Shown here piece by piece: positions 41,587 through 49,955 of a stretch of 64,000 nucleotides of DNA. A model generated the notes under the pieces. That model was not told the DNA's origin. It did not search any database and worked only from the letters and a program-made list of their open reading frames with translations. The number at the start of each line of letters is the position of its first letter. Within the stretch, counting starts at the first letter, position 1. Both the position numbers and the translations under genes were made by a program. The stretch covers positions 1,488,001 through 1,552,000 of the forward strand of contig NC_016631.1 of assembly GCF_000178955.2 (NCBI RefSeq), read 5' to 3'. This DNA is from Granulicella mallensis MP5ACTX8. Its GTDB lineage: Bacteria; Acidobacteriota; Terriglobia; Terriglobales; Acidobacteriaceae.

Positions 41587-42798
41587 TTAGATGGATTCTG
41601 AGGCTACGAGCGTGCTGGCATCGAGCAATAGCAGCAGCACGCGTCGCAGGGCGAGGTCGCGGCCCGTTGGGTCGTACCACTCGTCGAGGGTGTGGATGCC
41701 GCCGCCGGTGCCGCCGGCTCCGATGGCCAGCGCGGGAACGCCGAGCGAGAGCGGCAGGTTGGCGTCGGTCGAGCCGATGCGGGATTCGGTTGGAAGGCGG
41801 AGGTGGCGGTCGACCGCGCGCAGGCTGCGCGAGAGCGGGGCGTTCTCGGGCAGCTCGCCGGCGGCGCGATTGCCGATGCGTTCCACGTGAAGGTGGAGTT
41901 GATCGGAGCCCTCGGCTTTGAGGGTGGCCTCCAGGGTTTTGAGGACCGCCATCTCCGTGTGGTCGAGCTGCAGCGCGGAGATCGAGCGCAGATCGAGGTC
42001 GGCGGTTGCGGAGGGTGGGATCGAGTTGACCGAGGTGCCTCCACTGATGGTGCCGCAGTTGATGGTGGTGCGCGGCTGGCGCGGCAGAGGAAGACGCGCG
42101 ATGGCGAGCAGGGCAGCGCTGAGGGTGAGGATCGGATTGGGCCGGCCGGCGTCGGCCCAGGAGTGGCCGCCGGGGCCGGTGATGGTTACACGCAGACGAC
42201 GGCTGCCCAGGGCGCGATCCACGACCGTTCCATTGCCGCCGCCTTCGAGCGCGATGGCCGTGCGAATGCGCTTTGCATAGGGCGATGGCCCGAAGAGATA
42301 GCGCATGCCGCGCAGGTCGCCTTCGCCCTCTTCGCCGACGTTGGCCGCGAAGAGGAGAGTGCAGGCGGGTTTGATCTGTGCTGATTGGATCGCCGCAATC
42401 AGGCCCAGGAGGGCAGTGAGTCCGGCTCCGTTGTCGCAGACGCCGGGGCCGAGGATGCGTGATTCGTCCTCGTGCGGCGTGCAGTCGGTTCCGACGGGAA
42501 AGACGGTATCGAGATGGGCGGAGAGCAGGACGACTGGGCCGTCGGGCGCGCCATTGTGCAACTCGGCGAGGACGTTGCCTTCGTTGTCGATGTGCGTGCC
42601 GGAGAGGCCGAGCATTGTGAACTGATGGCTGTACCACTCGGCGCGTTTGGCCTCGCCAAAGGGTGGGGCGGGGATGGCCATGGACTCCATCTGCCAGCGC
42701 CGCAGTTGCGGCTCATGGAGGTGCAGCCACGCAAAGGCGGCGTGTACGGCGCGGTTGCTCGCCAGGCTGGCGATGCGGAGATTGTCAGCCGCACTCAT
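41587..42798 (-). CDS. M20-family metallopeptidase (tripeptidase/aminoacylase-like)
   Basis: 403 aa from ATG 42798 with AAGGAA 6 bases upstream. Zinc ligands are in VVLLSAHLDTVFP (HLD), GPGVCDNGAGLTALLG (bridging Asp) and GEEGEGDLRGMRYLF (catalytic and metal Glu). The dimerisation domain lies between about 200 and 310 (TITGPGGHSWADAGRPNP). GAGGTGGGIHTLDEWYD near the C-terminus supplies the last His ligand. It resembles PepT/CPG2-like peptidases that trim short peptides in the cytoplasm. Joined with the downstream transporter it may serve peptide or amino acid handling. Confidence 0.9.
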   Translation of the reverse strand: MSAADNLRIASLASNRAVHAAFAWLHLHEPQLRRWQMESMAIPAPPFGEAKRAEWYSHQFTMLGLSGTHIDNEGNVLAELHNGAPDGPVVLLSAHLDTVFPVGTDCTPHEDESRILGPGVCDNGAGLTALLGLIAAIQSAQIKPACTLLFAANVGEEGEGDLRGMRYLFGPSPYAKRIRTAIALEGGGNGTVVDRALGSRRLRVTITGPGGHSWADAGRPNPILTLSAALLAIARLPLPRQPRTTINCGTISGGTSVNSIPPSATADLDLRSISALQLDHTEMAVLKTLEATLKAEGSDQLHLHVERIGNRAAGELPENAPLSRSLRAVDRHLRLPTESRIGSTDANLPLSLGVPALAIGAGGTGGGIHTLDEWYDPTGRDLALRRVLLLLLDASTLVASESI

Positions 42799-42905
42799 GA
42801 GGGTTCCTTTATTCGTAATGGGGTGCAGCTCAATTCTTCGCGCTCTCCATCCATTCAGATTGGGCAAGAGTTGCTGCTTCTTACTGGTGAATCGACAGCT
42901 TTGCG

Positions 42906-43721
42906 TTATACCGGATCATATTCGACGGAGTGAAGAAAAAGTCCACATGCGGGCGCTGTGGGACCGGCGGCGGTGCGGTTTCGGGCTGCAAGGATGCGGG
43001 GGATCTCATCCACGGCGAGGCTGCCGCGGCCAACATCGGCGAGGGTTCCCACGATGTTGCGCACCATGTGGTGCAGGAATCCGCTGCCCGTTACGCGGTA
43101 GACGAGCAGGCCGTCCTCATGGGCCCATCCTGCCTGCAGGAGGGTCTTTACCGGATTCGGTCCATGGGCTTTTCCGTTGGCGTCATCGCTCTCTTCTTCG
43201 CGAAGTCCGCGCTCGGGATCGGAGGCGGCGAAGGAGGTGAAATCGTGCGTGCCGCAGAGATATTTCGAGGCCTCCTGCATGGGTTCGATCGCCAGTTGCC
43301 AGCGGCAGTCCCAGGCGTAGGGTGCGAGGAAGGGGGAGCAGATGCGTTCGCTGGGGGACGCCGCTGTCCGGCGTTCGAAGATGCGGTACTCGTAGGTCTT
43401 GCGCCGCGCGCTGTGCCGGGCATGAAAGCTCTCGTCTACCAGCTCGGCGGTCAGGATGCGAATACTCGGCGGCAGGGCGCGGTTCAGGGCGCGCTGCAGG
43501 TTGGCGGGGGGGATCGAAGTTTCGAGGGCGAACGAGGTTACCTGGGCCAGGGCGTGGACGCCGGAGTCGGTGCGGCCGGAGCCCTGCGGCAGGACGCTCT
43601 CTCCGGTGACATATTTGAGCGCCAGGGCCAGCGAGCCCTGGACGGTTGGCAGCTCCGGTTGTACCTGCCAGCCGTGAAAGAGCGTGCCGTCATAGCTGAG
43701 TGTGAGTTTCCAGTGGTTCAT
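42906..43721 (-). CDS. truA: tRNA pseudouridine38-40 synthase
   Basis: 271 aa from ATG 43721 (MNHWKLTLSYDGTLFHGWQV). It modifies uridines in the tRNA anticodon arm. The catalytic Asp52 is in GSGRTDSGVHA. Other family blocks are LPPSIRILTAELVDESFHAR, KTYEYRIF, CGTHDFTSFA and HHMVRNIVGTLADVG. The upstream in-frame ATG at 43790 has no family likeness and is not used. Divergent from the TolC-like gene. Confidence 0.95.
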   Translation of the reverse strand: MNHWKLTLSYDGTLFHGWQVQPELPTVQGSLALALKYVTGESVLPQGSGRTDSGVHALAQVTSFALETSIPPANLQRALNRALPPSIRILTAELVDESFHARHSARRKTYEYRIFERRTAASPSERICSPFLAPYAWDCRWQLAIEPMQEASKYLCGTHDFTSFAASDPERGLREEESDDANGKAHGPNPVKTLLQAGWAHEDGLLVYRVTGSGFLHHMVRNIVGTLADVGRGSLAVDEIPRILAARNRTAAGPTAPACGLFLHSVEYDPV

Positions 43722-43954
43722 GTCGTCCTGAACGAAAGCTATCATTCCTGTAAATAAGTGTGTCCCTTGTTGGTTCCAAGCATCTTCCATGCATCTTAGA
43801 GGGGCTCATTCAACCTAGCTCCGATATACTGAATCGGCAATCCATTACAGACCTTGTGGGGCTGGAACCAGGCGGTTCCCGCTACCGTATCTACATCTAC
43901 GGCATCGTCTGGGTCATTGAGTCACTAGAGAACCAAGTGTTGGAGAATCGGACC

Positions 43955-46102
43955 GTGAAATTAAGGCATTTGCAGGCGACAGCGTGTGTCGCGATGACTT
44001 TGGTTAGCGTACTGCCGCAGGGGGTAGCGCAGCAGGCGACGTCGACAGTATCCAACCAGACCCAAGTCAGTCCGACGGCTCCTGCCCCTACGCGAGCGGT
44101 GCAGAACGACACCACGGGTAATCCTGGATTGCCGCAAGCCCCTGCTCCAAGGGCGACGGAGCCTCTCTACCTGCGCCCGACCTTTACGAATTACAGCAAG
44201 GGCAAGCCATTCTTCCCCAATCCTTTCAAGGATTACACGTCGACGACCTACGAGGCGCCCCGGCTCGGCAATACGTCGAAGCTGGATGACCTGCTGCATA
44301 ACGGCAAGATCTACCTGAGCCTGAGCGATGCCGTGACCCTGGCGCTGGAGAACAACTTCGATATCGCTATCGCGCGCATCAACCTGGATATCGCGGACAC
44401 GGACCTGCTGCGCGCCAGGGCGGGTTCCTCCCTGCGCGGTGTTTCGACCGGTCTGGTAGCCAACACGCTGGGCGGAACGACGACCACCATCACCGGTGGC
44501 GGTGGACCGGGCGGCACGTCGAGCGGTTCGGGCGGCGGCGGCGCGGGCGCGAACGGAATCGTGCTCAGCACCAACGGCAGCGGCCCGACGCCCGAGGCGC
44601 TGGACCCTACCCTTACGGGATCGCTCGAATATGAATCGGCAGATACGGCGCAATCGAGCCCACTACTCGCCGGAGCTGCCTCGCTGAATTCGAATACGGC
44701 GACCTACAACTTCGGCTATGCCCAGGGATTTCTGACCGGCACCCAGGTGCAGGCGACCTTCAATAACAACCGGGTTACGACCAACGGCACGTTCAGCAGC
44801 TACAGTCCACAGCTCCAGACAATCTTTCAGGTAAAGGCGACGCAACACCTGTTGCAGGGCTTCGGGACGGGCATCAATGGCCGCTTTATCCTCCAGGCCA
44901 AGAACGATCGGCGGATTACGGATTCCGCGTTCCGGCAGCAACTGCTCTACACGGTCAACCAGGTGGAGAACATCTACTGGGGCCTGGTGAGCGCGTATGA
45001 AGATGAGCAGGCCAAGGAGCGTGCGCTCACGCAGTCCACGCAACTGGCCTCGGACAACCGGAAGCAGCTTCAGATCGGTACGCTGGCTCCGTTGGATGTT
45101 GTGAACTCCGATAGCTCGGTAGCCAGCGACAAGCAGGCGCTGATTGCCGCCCAGACGAATCTCGAATACCAGCAACTCATCATGAAGCAGGCGATTGCCC
45201 GCAACCTGAACGACCCGCAACTGTCGACTGCGCCGGTGATTCCCACCGACCGCGTCGGGCTGGATCGTCTGCCGGAAGAAGATATGCCTGTAGAGGACCT
45301 GGTCCGCCAGGCTTATGTGAACAATCCGCAGATCGAGCAGGCGGTGTTGAACATGAAGAACAACGCGATCACCATCAAGGCGGAGAAGAACGGCCTGCTG
45401 CCTGTGGTCGATGCGTACGCCTTCTATGGGGGCAGCGCGCTGGGAGGATCTCAGAATCCGGCTGAGGTCTGTGGTTTTAGCCTTGATCCGAACTCACCGG
45501 CGCAGACTTGCGCCGCCCTGGGCGAGGGCGTTCCAACGGTTGGTTACGGCTCGGTCCTGGGGCACACGTTCAACAACAGCTCGCCGGACCGGGGTGTTGG
45601 CCTGAGCATCTCGATCCCGCTCCGGAACCGTACGGCGCAGGCGGACCAGGCGCGGTCGCAGATGGAGTATCGCCAGTCGCAGATGCGTTTGCAGCAGCTC
45701 TATACGCAGATCCGGATCCAGATCATCAATGGACAGTACGCTCTGACCAACGATCGGGCGCAGGTATCGGCGGCGCAGGCGTCGCGCGACTATGCGGCGC
45801 AGAGCTACGAGGCCGAGCAGAAGAAGTACAAGCTTGGCGCTTCGACGACCGCCAACGTGTTGCAGCAGGGAAGAAGCCTGGCGACCGCGGAGAACACGCT
45901 GATCTCTTCGACGGGGGCGTATGCGAAGGACCGCGCGGCTTTGCTACAGTTGCTTTCGAGCACGCTGGACCGTTACGGCATCAGCATCGAGGCTGCGGCC
46001 TCCGGCACGATTGCCATGGCTCCGATCATTCCAGGGCTGACCGCGCCGAAGGCTCCGGAGACTCCGAAGCCGCTCAACGCCACACCTCCGCCCGTGCAGT
46101 AG
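43955..46102 (+). CDS. TolC-family outer membrane protein
   Basis: 715 aa if started at GTG 43955, which has GGAG about 11 bases upstream and gives a signal peptide (LRHLQATACVAMTLVSVLPQ). The frame extends further upstream to 43760 without such a signal. After a Pro/Thr-rich leader come two TolC repeats: LSLSDAVTLALENNFDIAIA opens the first at about 130, DLVRQAYVNNPQIEQAV the second at about 445. Long alpha-helical runs (ARSQMEYRQSQMRLQQLYTQ) fit the periplasmic tunnel. A Gly/Ser-rich insert (TGGGGPGGTSSGSGGGG) lies at about 180-200. No inner-membrane or adaptor partner is adjacent. Confidence 0.88.
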   Translation: MKLRHLQATACVAMTLVSVLPQGVAQQATSTVSNQTQVSPTAPAPTRAVQNDTTGNPGLPQAPAPRATEPLYLRPTFTNYSKGKPFFPNPFKDYTSTTYEAPRLGNTSKLDDLLHNGKIYLSLSDAVTLALENNFDIAIARINLDIADTDLLRARAGSSLRGVSTGLVANTLGGTTTTITGGGGPGGTSSGSGGGGAGANGIVLSTNGSGPTPEALDPTLTGSLEYESADTAQSSPLLAGAASLNSNTATYNFGYAQGFLTGTQVQATFNNNRVTTNGTFSSYSPQLQTIFQVKATQHLLQGFGTGINGRFILQAKNDRRITDSAFRQQLLYTVNQVENIYWGLVSAYEDEQAKERALTQSTQLASDNRKQLQIGTLAPLDVVNSDSSVASDKQALIAAQTNLEYQQLIMKQAIARNLNDPQLSTAPVIPTDRVGLDRLPEEDMPVEDLVRQAYVNNPQIEQAVLNMKNNAITIKAEKNGLLPVVDAYAFYGGSALGGSQNPAEVCGFSLDPNSPAQTCAALGEGVPTVGYGSVLGHTFNNSSPDRGVGLSISIPLRNRTAQADQARSQMEYRQSQMRLQQLYTQIRIQIINGQYALTNDRAQVSAAQASRDYAAQSYEAEQKKYKLGASTTANVLQQGRSLATAENTLISSTGAYAKDRAALLQLLSSTLDRYGISIEAAASGTIAMAPIIPGLTAPKAPETPKPLNATPPPVQ

Positions 46103-46142
46103 GTAGGGCAGGAAAACAGCTCCAGGTAGCCCCATTCAATTG

Positions 46143-46228
46143 CAGGGAAGAAGCAGAGGGCTGTAAGACCGACTTATCTCGTGTGTAGATACTGAGATAA
46201 GTCGGTCTTACAGTCCTCTGCTTTCCTG
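46143..46228. repeat. Very long inverted repeat downstream of tolC-like gene
   Basis: GCAGAGG plus CTGTAAGACCGACTTATCTC (46153-46180) pairs with GAGATAAGTCGGTCTTACAG plus CCTCTGC (46194-46221), with a single G-T pair at 46160/46214 and a 13-base loop. Weaker pairing extends outward. It is a 28-bp stem, 51 bases after the stop. Confidence 0.9.
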
Positions 46229-46330
46229 TTGATCCGATACCTGGGGCTACGCTTGCAGCGAGCTAAAAACCGCTCGCTGCAGCGCTCCACCCCAGGCTGG
46301 GATGAAACGGGCCCTTGGCCCTAAAGATTA
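46229..46330. repeat. Divergent REP-type hairpin block
   Basis: ACCTGGGGCTACGCTTGCAG, GAGCGGTTTTTAGCTCG-like arms and CCACCCCAGGCTGG, then GGGCCCTTGGCCC. Same module order as the RAYT arrays but with different stems. Confidence 0.5.
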
Positions 46331-46384
46331 GGGCTCTCTTGTTATCGTGGCTTTCCGCAGTCTGTTAGCGTGGAGAGGTTCTTG

Positions 46385-46475
46385 CCGAGCGAGCATTCCC
46401 TCTGTGGCTAAAGCCACACCAGCAGCAGTACAGGGACGGCGGGACTGAAGTCCCGCCCCTTCAAAGCAAAGGCCA
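46385..46475. repeat. Dispersed repeat family A
   Basis: GCATTCCCTCTGTGGCTAAA with GCCACAC, then GGCGGGACTGAAGTCCCGCC and CCTTCAAAGC. Nearly identical to 13645-13735. Confidence 0.8.
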
Positions 46476-46502
46476 TCGCGAACTAAAGACTCAGCACACT
46501 GG

Positions 46503-46540
46503 AAAGGGCCGCAAGCGAATATTGCTTGCGGCCCTTTTCT
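46503..46540 (+). terminator. Strong intrinsic terminator between tolC-like and DUF255 genes
   Basis: AAAGGGCCGCAAGC pairs with GCTTGCGGCCCTTT around a 7-base loop, ending TTTTCT. It stands about 400 bases after the tolC stop, so either a long 3' region or an undetected RNA ends here. Confidence 0.82.
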
Positions 46541-46602
46541 CGTTCGCGCATCTGATCGATTCAGAGTCTGCGGTATCGTCGAAAGAGAACTGGAGTTTTG
46601 CA

Positions 46603-48717
46603 ATGAGCACTGAACATGAGAACTCGCTGGGCCGCGCTGCCTCGGCTTATTTGCGCTCGGCGCGTCATCAACCGATCGACTGGCACGAGTGGGGCACAGA
46701 GGCCTTCGCCAAGGCGGAGCGCGAGAACAAGCCAGTGCTGCTGGATATCGGCGCGGTGTGGTGCCACTGGTGCCATGTGATGGACCGCGAGAGCTATGAG
46801 AACGCCGCGACTGCCGAGGTCATCAATGAGCACTTCATCGCCGTAAAGGTGGATCGCGACGAACGTCCCGATGTGGACACGCGTTATCAGGCGGCGATCT
46901 CTACCATCAGTGGGCAGGGCGGGTGGCCGCTGACTGCTTTTCTTACTCCTGAGGGCAAGCCGTACTTTGGTGGAACGTATTTTCCACCTGACGACCGCTA
47001 TGGCCGTCCGAGTTTTCAGCGCGTGCTGCTTACGATGGCGGATGTGTTTCAGAATCGCCGCGATGAAGTCGAGGAGTCGGCCGGTGGTGTGATGCTGGCC
47101 ATCGAGGAGAATGAGAGCTTCTCCGTACCTGCGGGGAATCCGGGAGCGCCGCTGCTGGACAAGCTCGTCGCTTTGACGGTCTCGCAGTTCGATCAGAAGA
47201 ATGGCGGTTTTGGATCGCAGCCGAAGTTTCCGAACTCGGGTGCGATCGATCTTTTGATCGATGCGGCTTCGCGTGGTGGAGAGTTGGCGGAGCAGGCCCG
47301 CCATGTGGCAACGGTAACGCTTCAGAAGATGGCTGCTGGCGGGATTCACGATCAGCTCGCGGGTGGGTTCCATCGCTACTCGGTGGATGAGCGCTGGATC
47401 GTGCCGCACTTCGAGAAGATGGCCTACGACAACAGCGAGCTGTTGAAGAACTACGTGCATGCCTTCCAGAGCTTTGGCGAGCCGGAGTTTGCGCGGGTTG
47501 CCAAAGATATTCTGCGCTGGATGGATGAGTGGTTGAGCGACCGCGAGCAGGGAGGCTTCTACGCCTCGCAGGATGCCGACGATTCATTGGACGATGACGG
47601 TGACTACTTCACCTGGACTCGCGCCGAGGCGAAGGCCGTGCTGACGGCGGAGGAGTTCGCGGTCGCGGAGCTGTACTTCAATCTGCGCGATGTTGGGGAT
47701 ATGCACCACAATCCCCAGAAGAACGTTCTGCATCTGGGGGAGCCTGTTGAAGCCATTGCGCGCAAGTTGAATCGCGCGCTGGATGAGGTGAACGAGACGC
47801 TTGCCGCGGCGACAGGAAAGCTCTATGCCGCACGGCTTCAGCGCAAGACGCCGTACGTCGACAAGACGATCTACACGGGTTGGAACGGCATGTGTCTTGC
47901 GGCTTACTTCGAAGCTGCGCGTGTGCTCGATCTGCCCGAGGTGCGCTCGTTTGCGTTACGTTCGCTGGACCGAGTGCTGAATGTTGCGTGGGACCCTGTC
48001 GAGGGACTGGCGCATGTGGTTGCCTATGGCGAAGGCGGATCGGCGGCGCGGGTTGCGGGGGTACTTGAGGACTATGGTTTTCTCGCGAATGCCGTGCTCG
48101 ATGCCTGGGAGTCTACGGGCGAACTGCGCTACTTTACGGCTGCCCAGGCGATAGCGGATGTGATGCTGGTGCGGTTTTACGATGCGGCCGGTGGTGGCTT
48201 CTTCGATACCGAACGGATGGAAGGTGCCCCCCAGCCCATCGGGGCTTTGAGCACTCGGCGCAAGCCGCTGCAAGATGCGCCGACACCGGCAGGGAACTCT
48301 GTGGCCGTGACATTGCTACTGAGGCTGGCTGCTCTGACGAATCACAGCGATTACGGCGAGCGTGCGCAGGAGACGCTGGAGGCCTTCGCCGGAGTCGTTG
48401 AGCATTTCGGCTTGTATGCCGCCAGCTATGGGCTTGCGCTGCGCCGGGCCGTTGAGTCTTCGGTGCAGATTTGTGTTGTTGGGGACGATGCCAGGGCGCG
48501 TGAGCTTGAGGCTGCGGCGGTCGCAGGGTTTGCGGTGAATAAAAGCGTGATTCGCCTGGATCGCTCGCGGTTCCACGAGCTTCCCGCGGCGCTGGCCGAG
48601 ACACTGCCGAATCTGCCGCAGGTGGAGGGTAGTTTTGCGGTCGTCTGCAAGGGCAATACGTGTTTGCCGCCGATACAGAGTGTTGAGGAGCTTAGGAATA
48701 CAACGACTAGAGTTTGA
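46603..48717 (+). CDS. Thioredoxin-domain protein of the YyaL/DUF255 (SSP411) family
   Basis: 704 aa from ATG 46603 ([20 protein letters not shown]), with CTGGAG 8 bases upstream. The N-terminal DUF255 thioredoxin-like domain has the CxxC pair C54/C57 in [15 protein letters not shown] and the following [12 protein letters not shown] and [13 protein letters not shown]. The remainder (about 190-700) is an (alpha/alpha)6 barrel of the six-hairpin glycosidase type, with [18 protein letters not shown] and [14 protein letters not shown]. Members are found from bacteria to mammals; the biochemical role is unsettled. Confidence 0.94.
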   Translation: MSTEHENSLGRAASAYLRSARHQPIDWHEWGTEAFAKAERENKPVLLDIGAVWCHWCHVMDRESYENAATAEVINEHFIAVKVDRDERPDVDTRYQAAISTISGQGGWPLTAFLTPEGKPYFGGTYFPPDDRYGRPSFQRVLLTMADVFQNRRDEVEESAGGVMLAIEENESFSVPAGNPGAPLLDKLVALTVSQFDQKNGGFGSQPKFPNSGAIDLLIDAASRGGELAEQARHVATVTLQKMAAGGIHDQLAGGFHRYSVDERWIVPHFEKMAYDNSELLKNYVHAFQSFGEPEFARVAKDILRWMDEWLSDREQGGFYASQDADDSLDDDGDYFTWTRAEAKAVLTAEEFAVAELYFNLRDVGDMHHNPQKNVLHLGEPVEAIARKLNRALDEVNETLAAATGKLYAARLQRKTPYVDKTIYTGWNGMCLAAYFEAARVLDLPEVRSFALRSLDRVLNVAWDPVEGLAHVVAYGEGGSAARVAGVLEDYGFLANAVLDAWESTGELRYFTAAQAIADVMLVRFYDAAGGGFFDTERMEGAPQPIGALSTRRKPLQDAPTPAGNSVAVTLLLRLAALTNHSDYGERAQETLEAFAGVVEHFGLYAASYGLALRRAVESSVQICVVGDDARARELEAAAVAGFAVNKSVIRLDRSRFHELPAALAETLPNLPQVEGSFAVVCKGNTCLPPIQSVEELRNTTTRV

Positions 48718-48738
48718 TTCTTTGTGTGGTGAGTCGTT

Positions 48739-48776
48739 GGTTCGTCGAAGAATTAGGCCATCTTTCTTCGACGACC
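48739..48776. terminator. Hairpin between convergent DUF255 and mscS genes
   Basis: GGTTCGTCGAAGAA pairs with TTCTTCGACGACC with one bulged T. A-rich and T-rich stem base fits a bidirectional terminator. Confidence 0.7.
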
Positions 48777-48793
48777 TAAGACCTCAGGAATAG

Positions 48794-49699
48794 CTATGCC
48801 GCTGCTGGCGGTGCTGTCGGATCGGCTTTCTGGAATACCAGTGTGCTGCTGGCTGTGCCGAAGGGAATGTTCTCTTTGTCGAAGGCGATGAGTACCCTGC
48901 GGCGTAGTTCGCGCAGCACGCCATCGCGCTGGTTGGCGCGGACGCGCAGGTTGATGGGGTAGAGGACTTCGTGGCCATTGATCTTGTCCACGCCCAGGAT
49001 CTGCGGATCGGCGATGATGACGTCGTGGAACGCCTCATCGGCCTTGAGGTCGGTAGCCAGTTTTGTCAGCAGCGCCATCACCCGGTCGGGGTTTACCTGC
49101 GTATCGACGCTGACCGTCAGCGTTGCGACGGAGAAGTCGCGTGACAGGTTGGAGACGGTTGCGATCTGGCTGTTCGGAACGATGTACAGGGTGCCGTCGC
49201 CATCGCGCAGCGTGGTGCAGCGCAAGGTCAGGCTTTCGACCGTGCCCTGCAGGCCTGCAACCTTTACGACGTCGCCGATGTTGTACTGATCTTCGATCAG
49301 GATGAAGACGCCGGTGAGCATGTCCTTGAAGATGGACTGTGCGCCAAAGCTGATGCCCAGGCCGATGACGCCGGCTGAGGCGATGAAGGGGGCGAGCGAG
49401 AAACCGATCGCGTCCAGGGTCTGAATAAAGATATAGAAGCCCAGCAGGCTGTAGGCGGTCGCGCGAATAATCCCGGCGGCGGTGCGCAGTTGCGCTGCCC
49501 TTTGCGAGTTTCCTACCAGGCGGTCCGCGTGTTTGCGCATGCGCTTCACGAAGAAGGAGACGACCTGCTGGAAACATAACGCGATGATCAGGGCAAGCAG
49601 GATCTTGGGCACGCCGCGCTGGAGAAAGCTCAGGAGGTCGGTGTGCCAGCCGTCTTCCAGTGTCCGAAACGGTAGAAATTTAGAAAGGGGCATGTTCAA
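48794..49699 (-). CDS. Small-conductance mechanosensitive channel (MscS family)
   Basis: 301 aa. Three membrane helices (about 30-50, 70-92 and 97-125), the last glycine/alanine-rich as in MscS TM3 (ASAGVIGLGISFGAQSIFKD). The beta domain shows YNIGDVVKVAGLQGTVESLT and the C-terminal alpha/beta domain ends FDKENIPFGTAS. It opens under membrane tension to relieve osmotic downshock. ATG 49693 is an alternative start. Confidence 0.93.
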   Translation of the reverse strand: MNMPLSKFLPFRTLEDGWHTDLLSFLQRGVPKILLALIIALCFQQVVSFFVKRMRKHADRLVGNSQRAAQLRTAAGIIRATAYSLLGFYIFIQTLDAIGFSLAPFIASAGVIGLGISFGAQSIFKDMLTGVFILIEDQYNIGDVVKVAGLQGTVESLTLRCTTLRDGDGTLYIVPNSQIATVSNLSRDFSVATLTVSVDTQVNPDRVMALLTKLATDLKADEAFHDVIIADPQILGVDKINGHEVLYPINLRVRANQRDGVLRELRRRVLIAFDKENIPFGTASSTLVFQKADPTAPPAAA

Positions 49700-49955
49700 T
49701 CTCGCTCAGGGGTCTCGTGAAGAGGATACGGGAACATTGGGATCGTTAGATAGATGCAAAACAGATGCACAACGCCTTGAATGCAATGCTTTTCGTTTGT
49801 GTCCCCCAGGAACGGGTTTCGAGGGAGAACCGGAGGCCGGATATTTGAAGCGACCCAGCCGAAGAACGCACTAGCCAACGCTTTCCACGGCGTGATACGA
49901 GTAGAATCTTGCAAGAATAGGAGCGGGGGAGACACGGGCTTTGATACAGAAAAAT
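49700..49955. other. Divergent promoter region between mscS and E1 genes
   Basis: About 255 bases with no supported gene or repeat. It must contain the promoters of both flanking genes; no convincing -35/-10 pair was picked out. GCGGGGGAG at 49922-49930 may serve as ribosome site for a TTG start at 49941. Confidence 0.5.

Noticed and set aside
41519-42637. Upstream extension of the DMT transporter frame
   Set aside because: This part overlaps the M20 peptidase gene on the same strand in another frame and has Arg/Pro/His-rich shadow composition.
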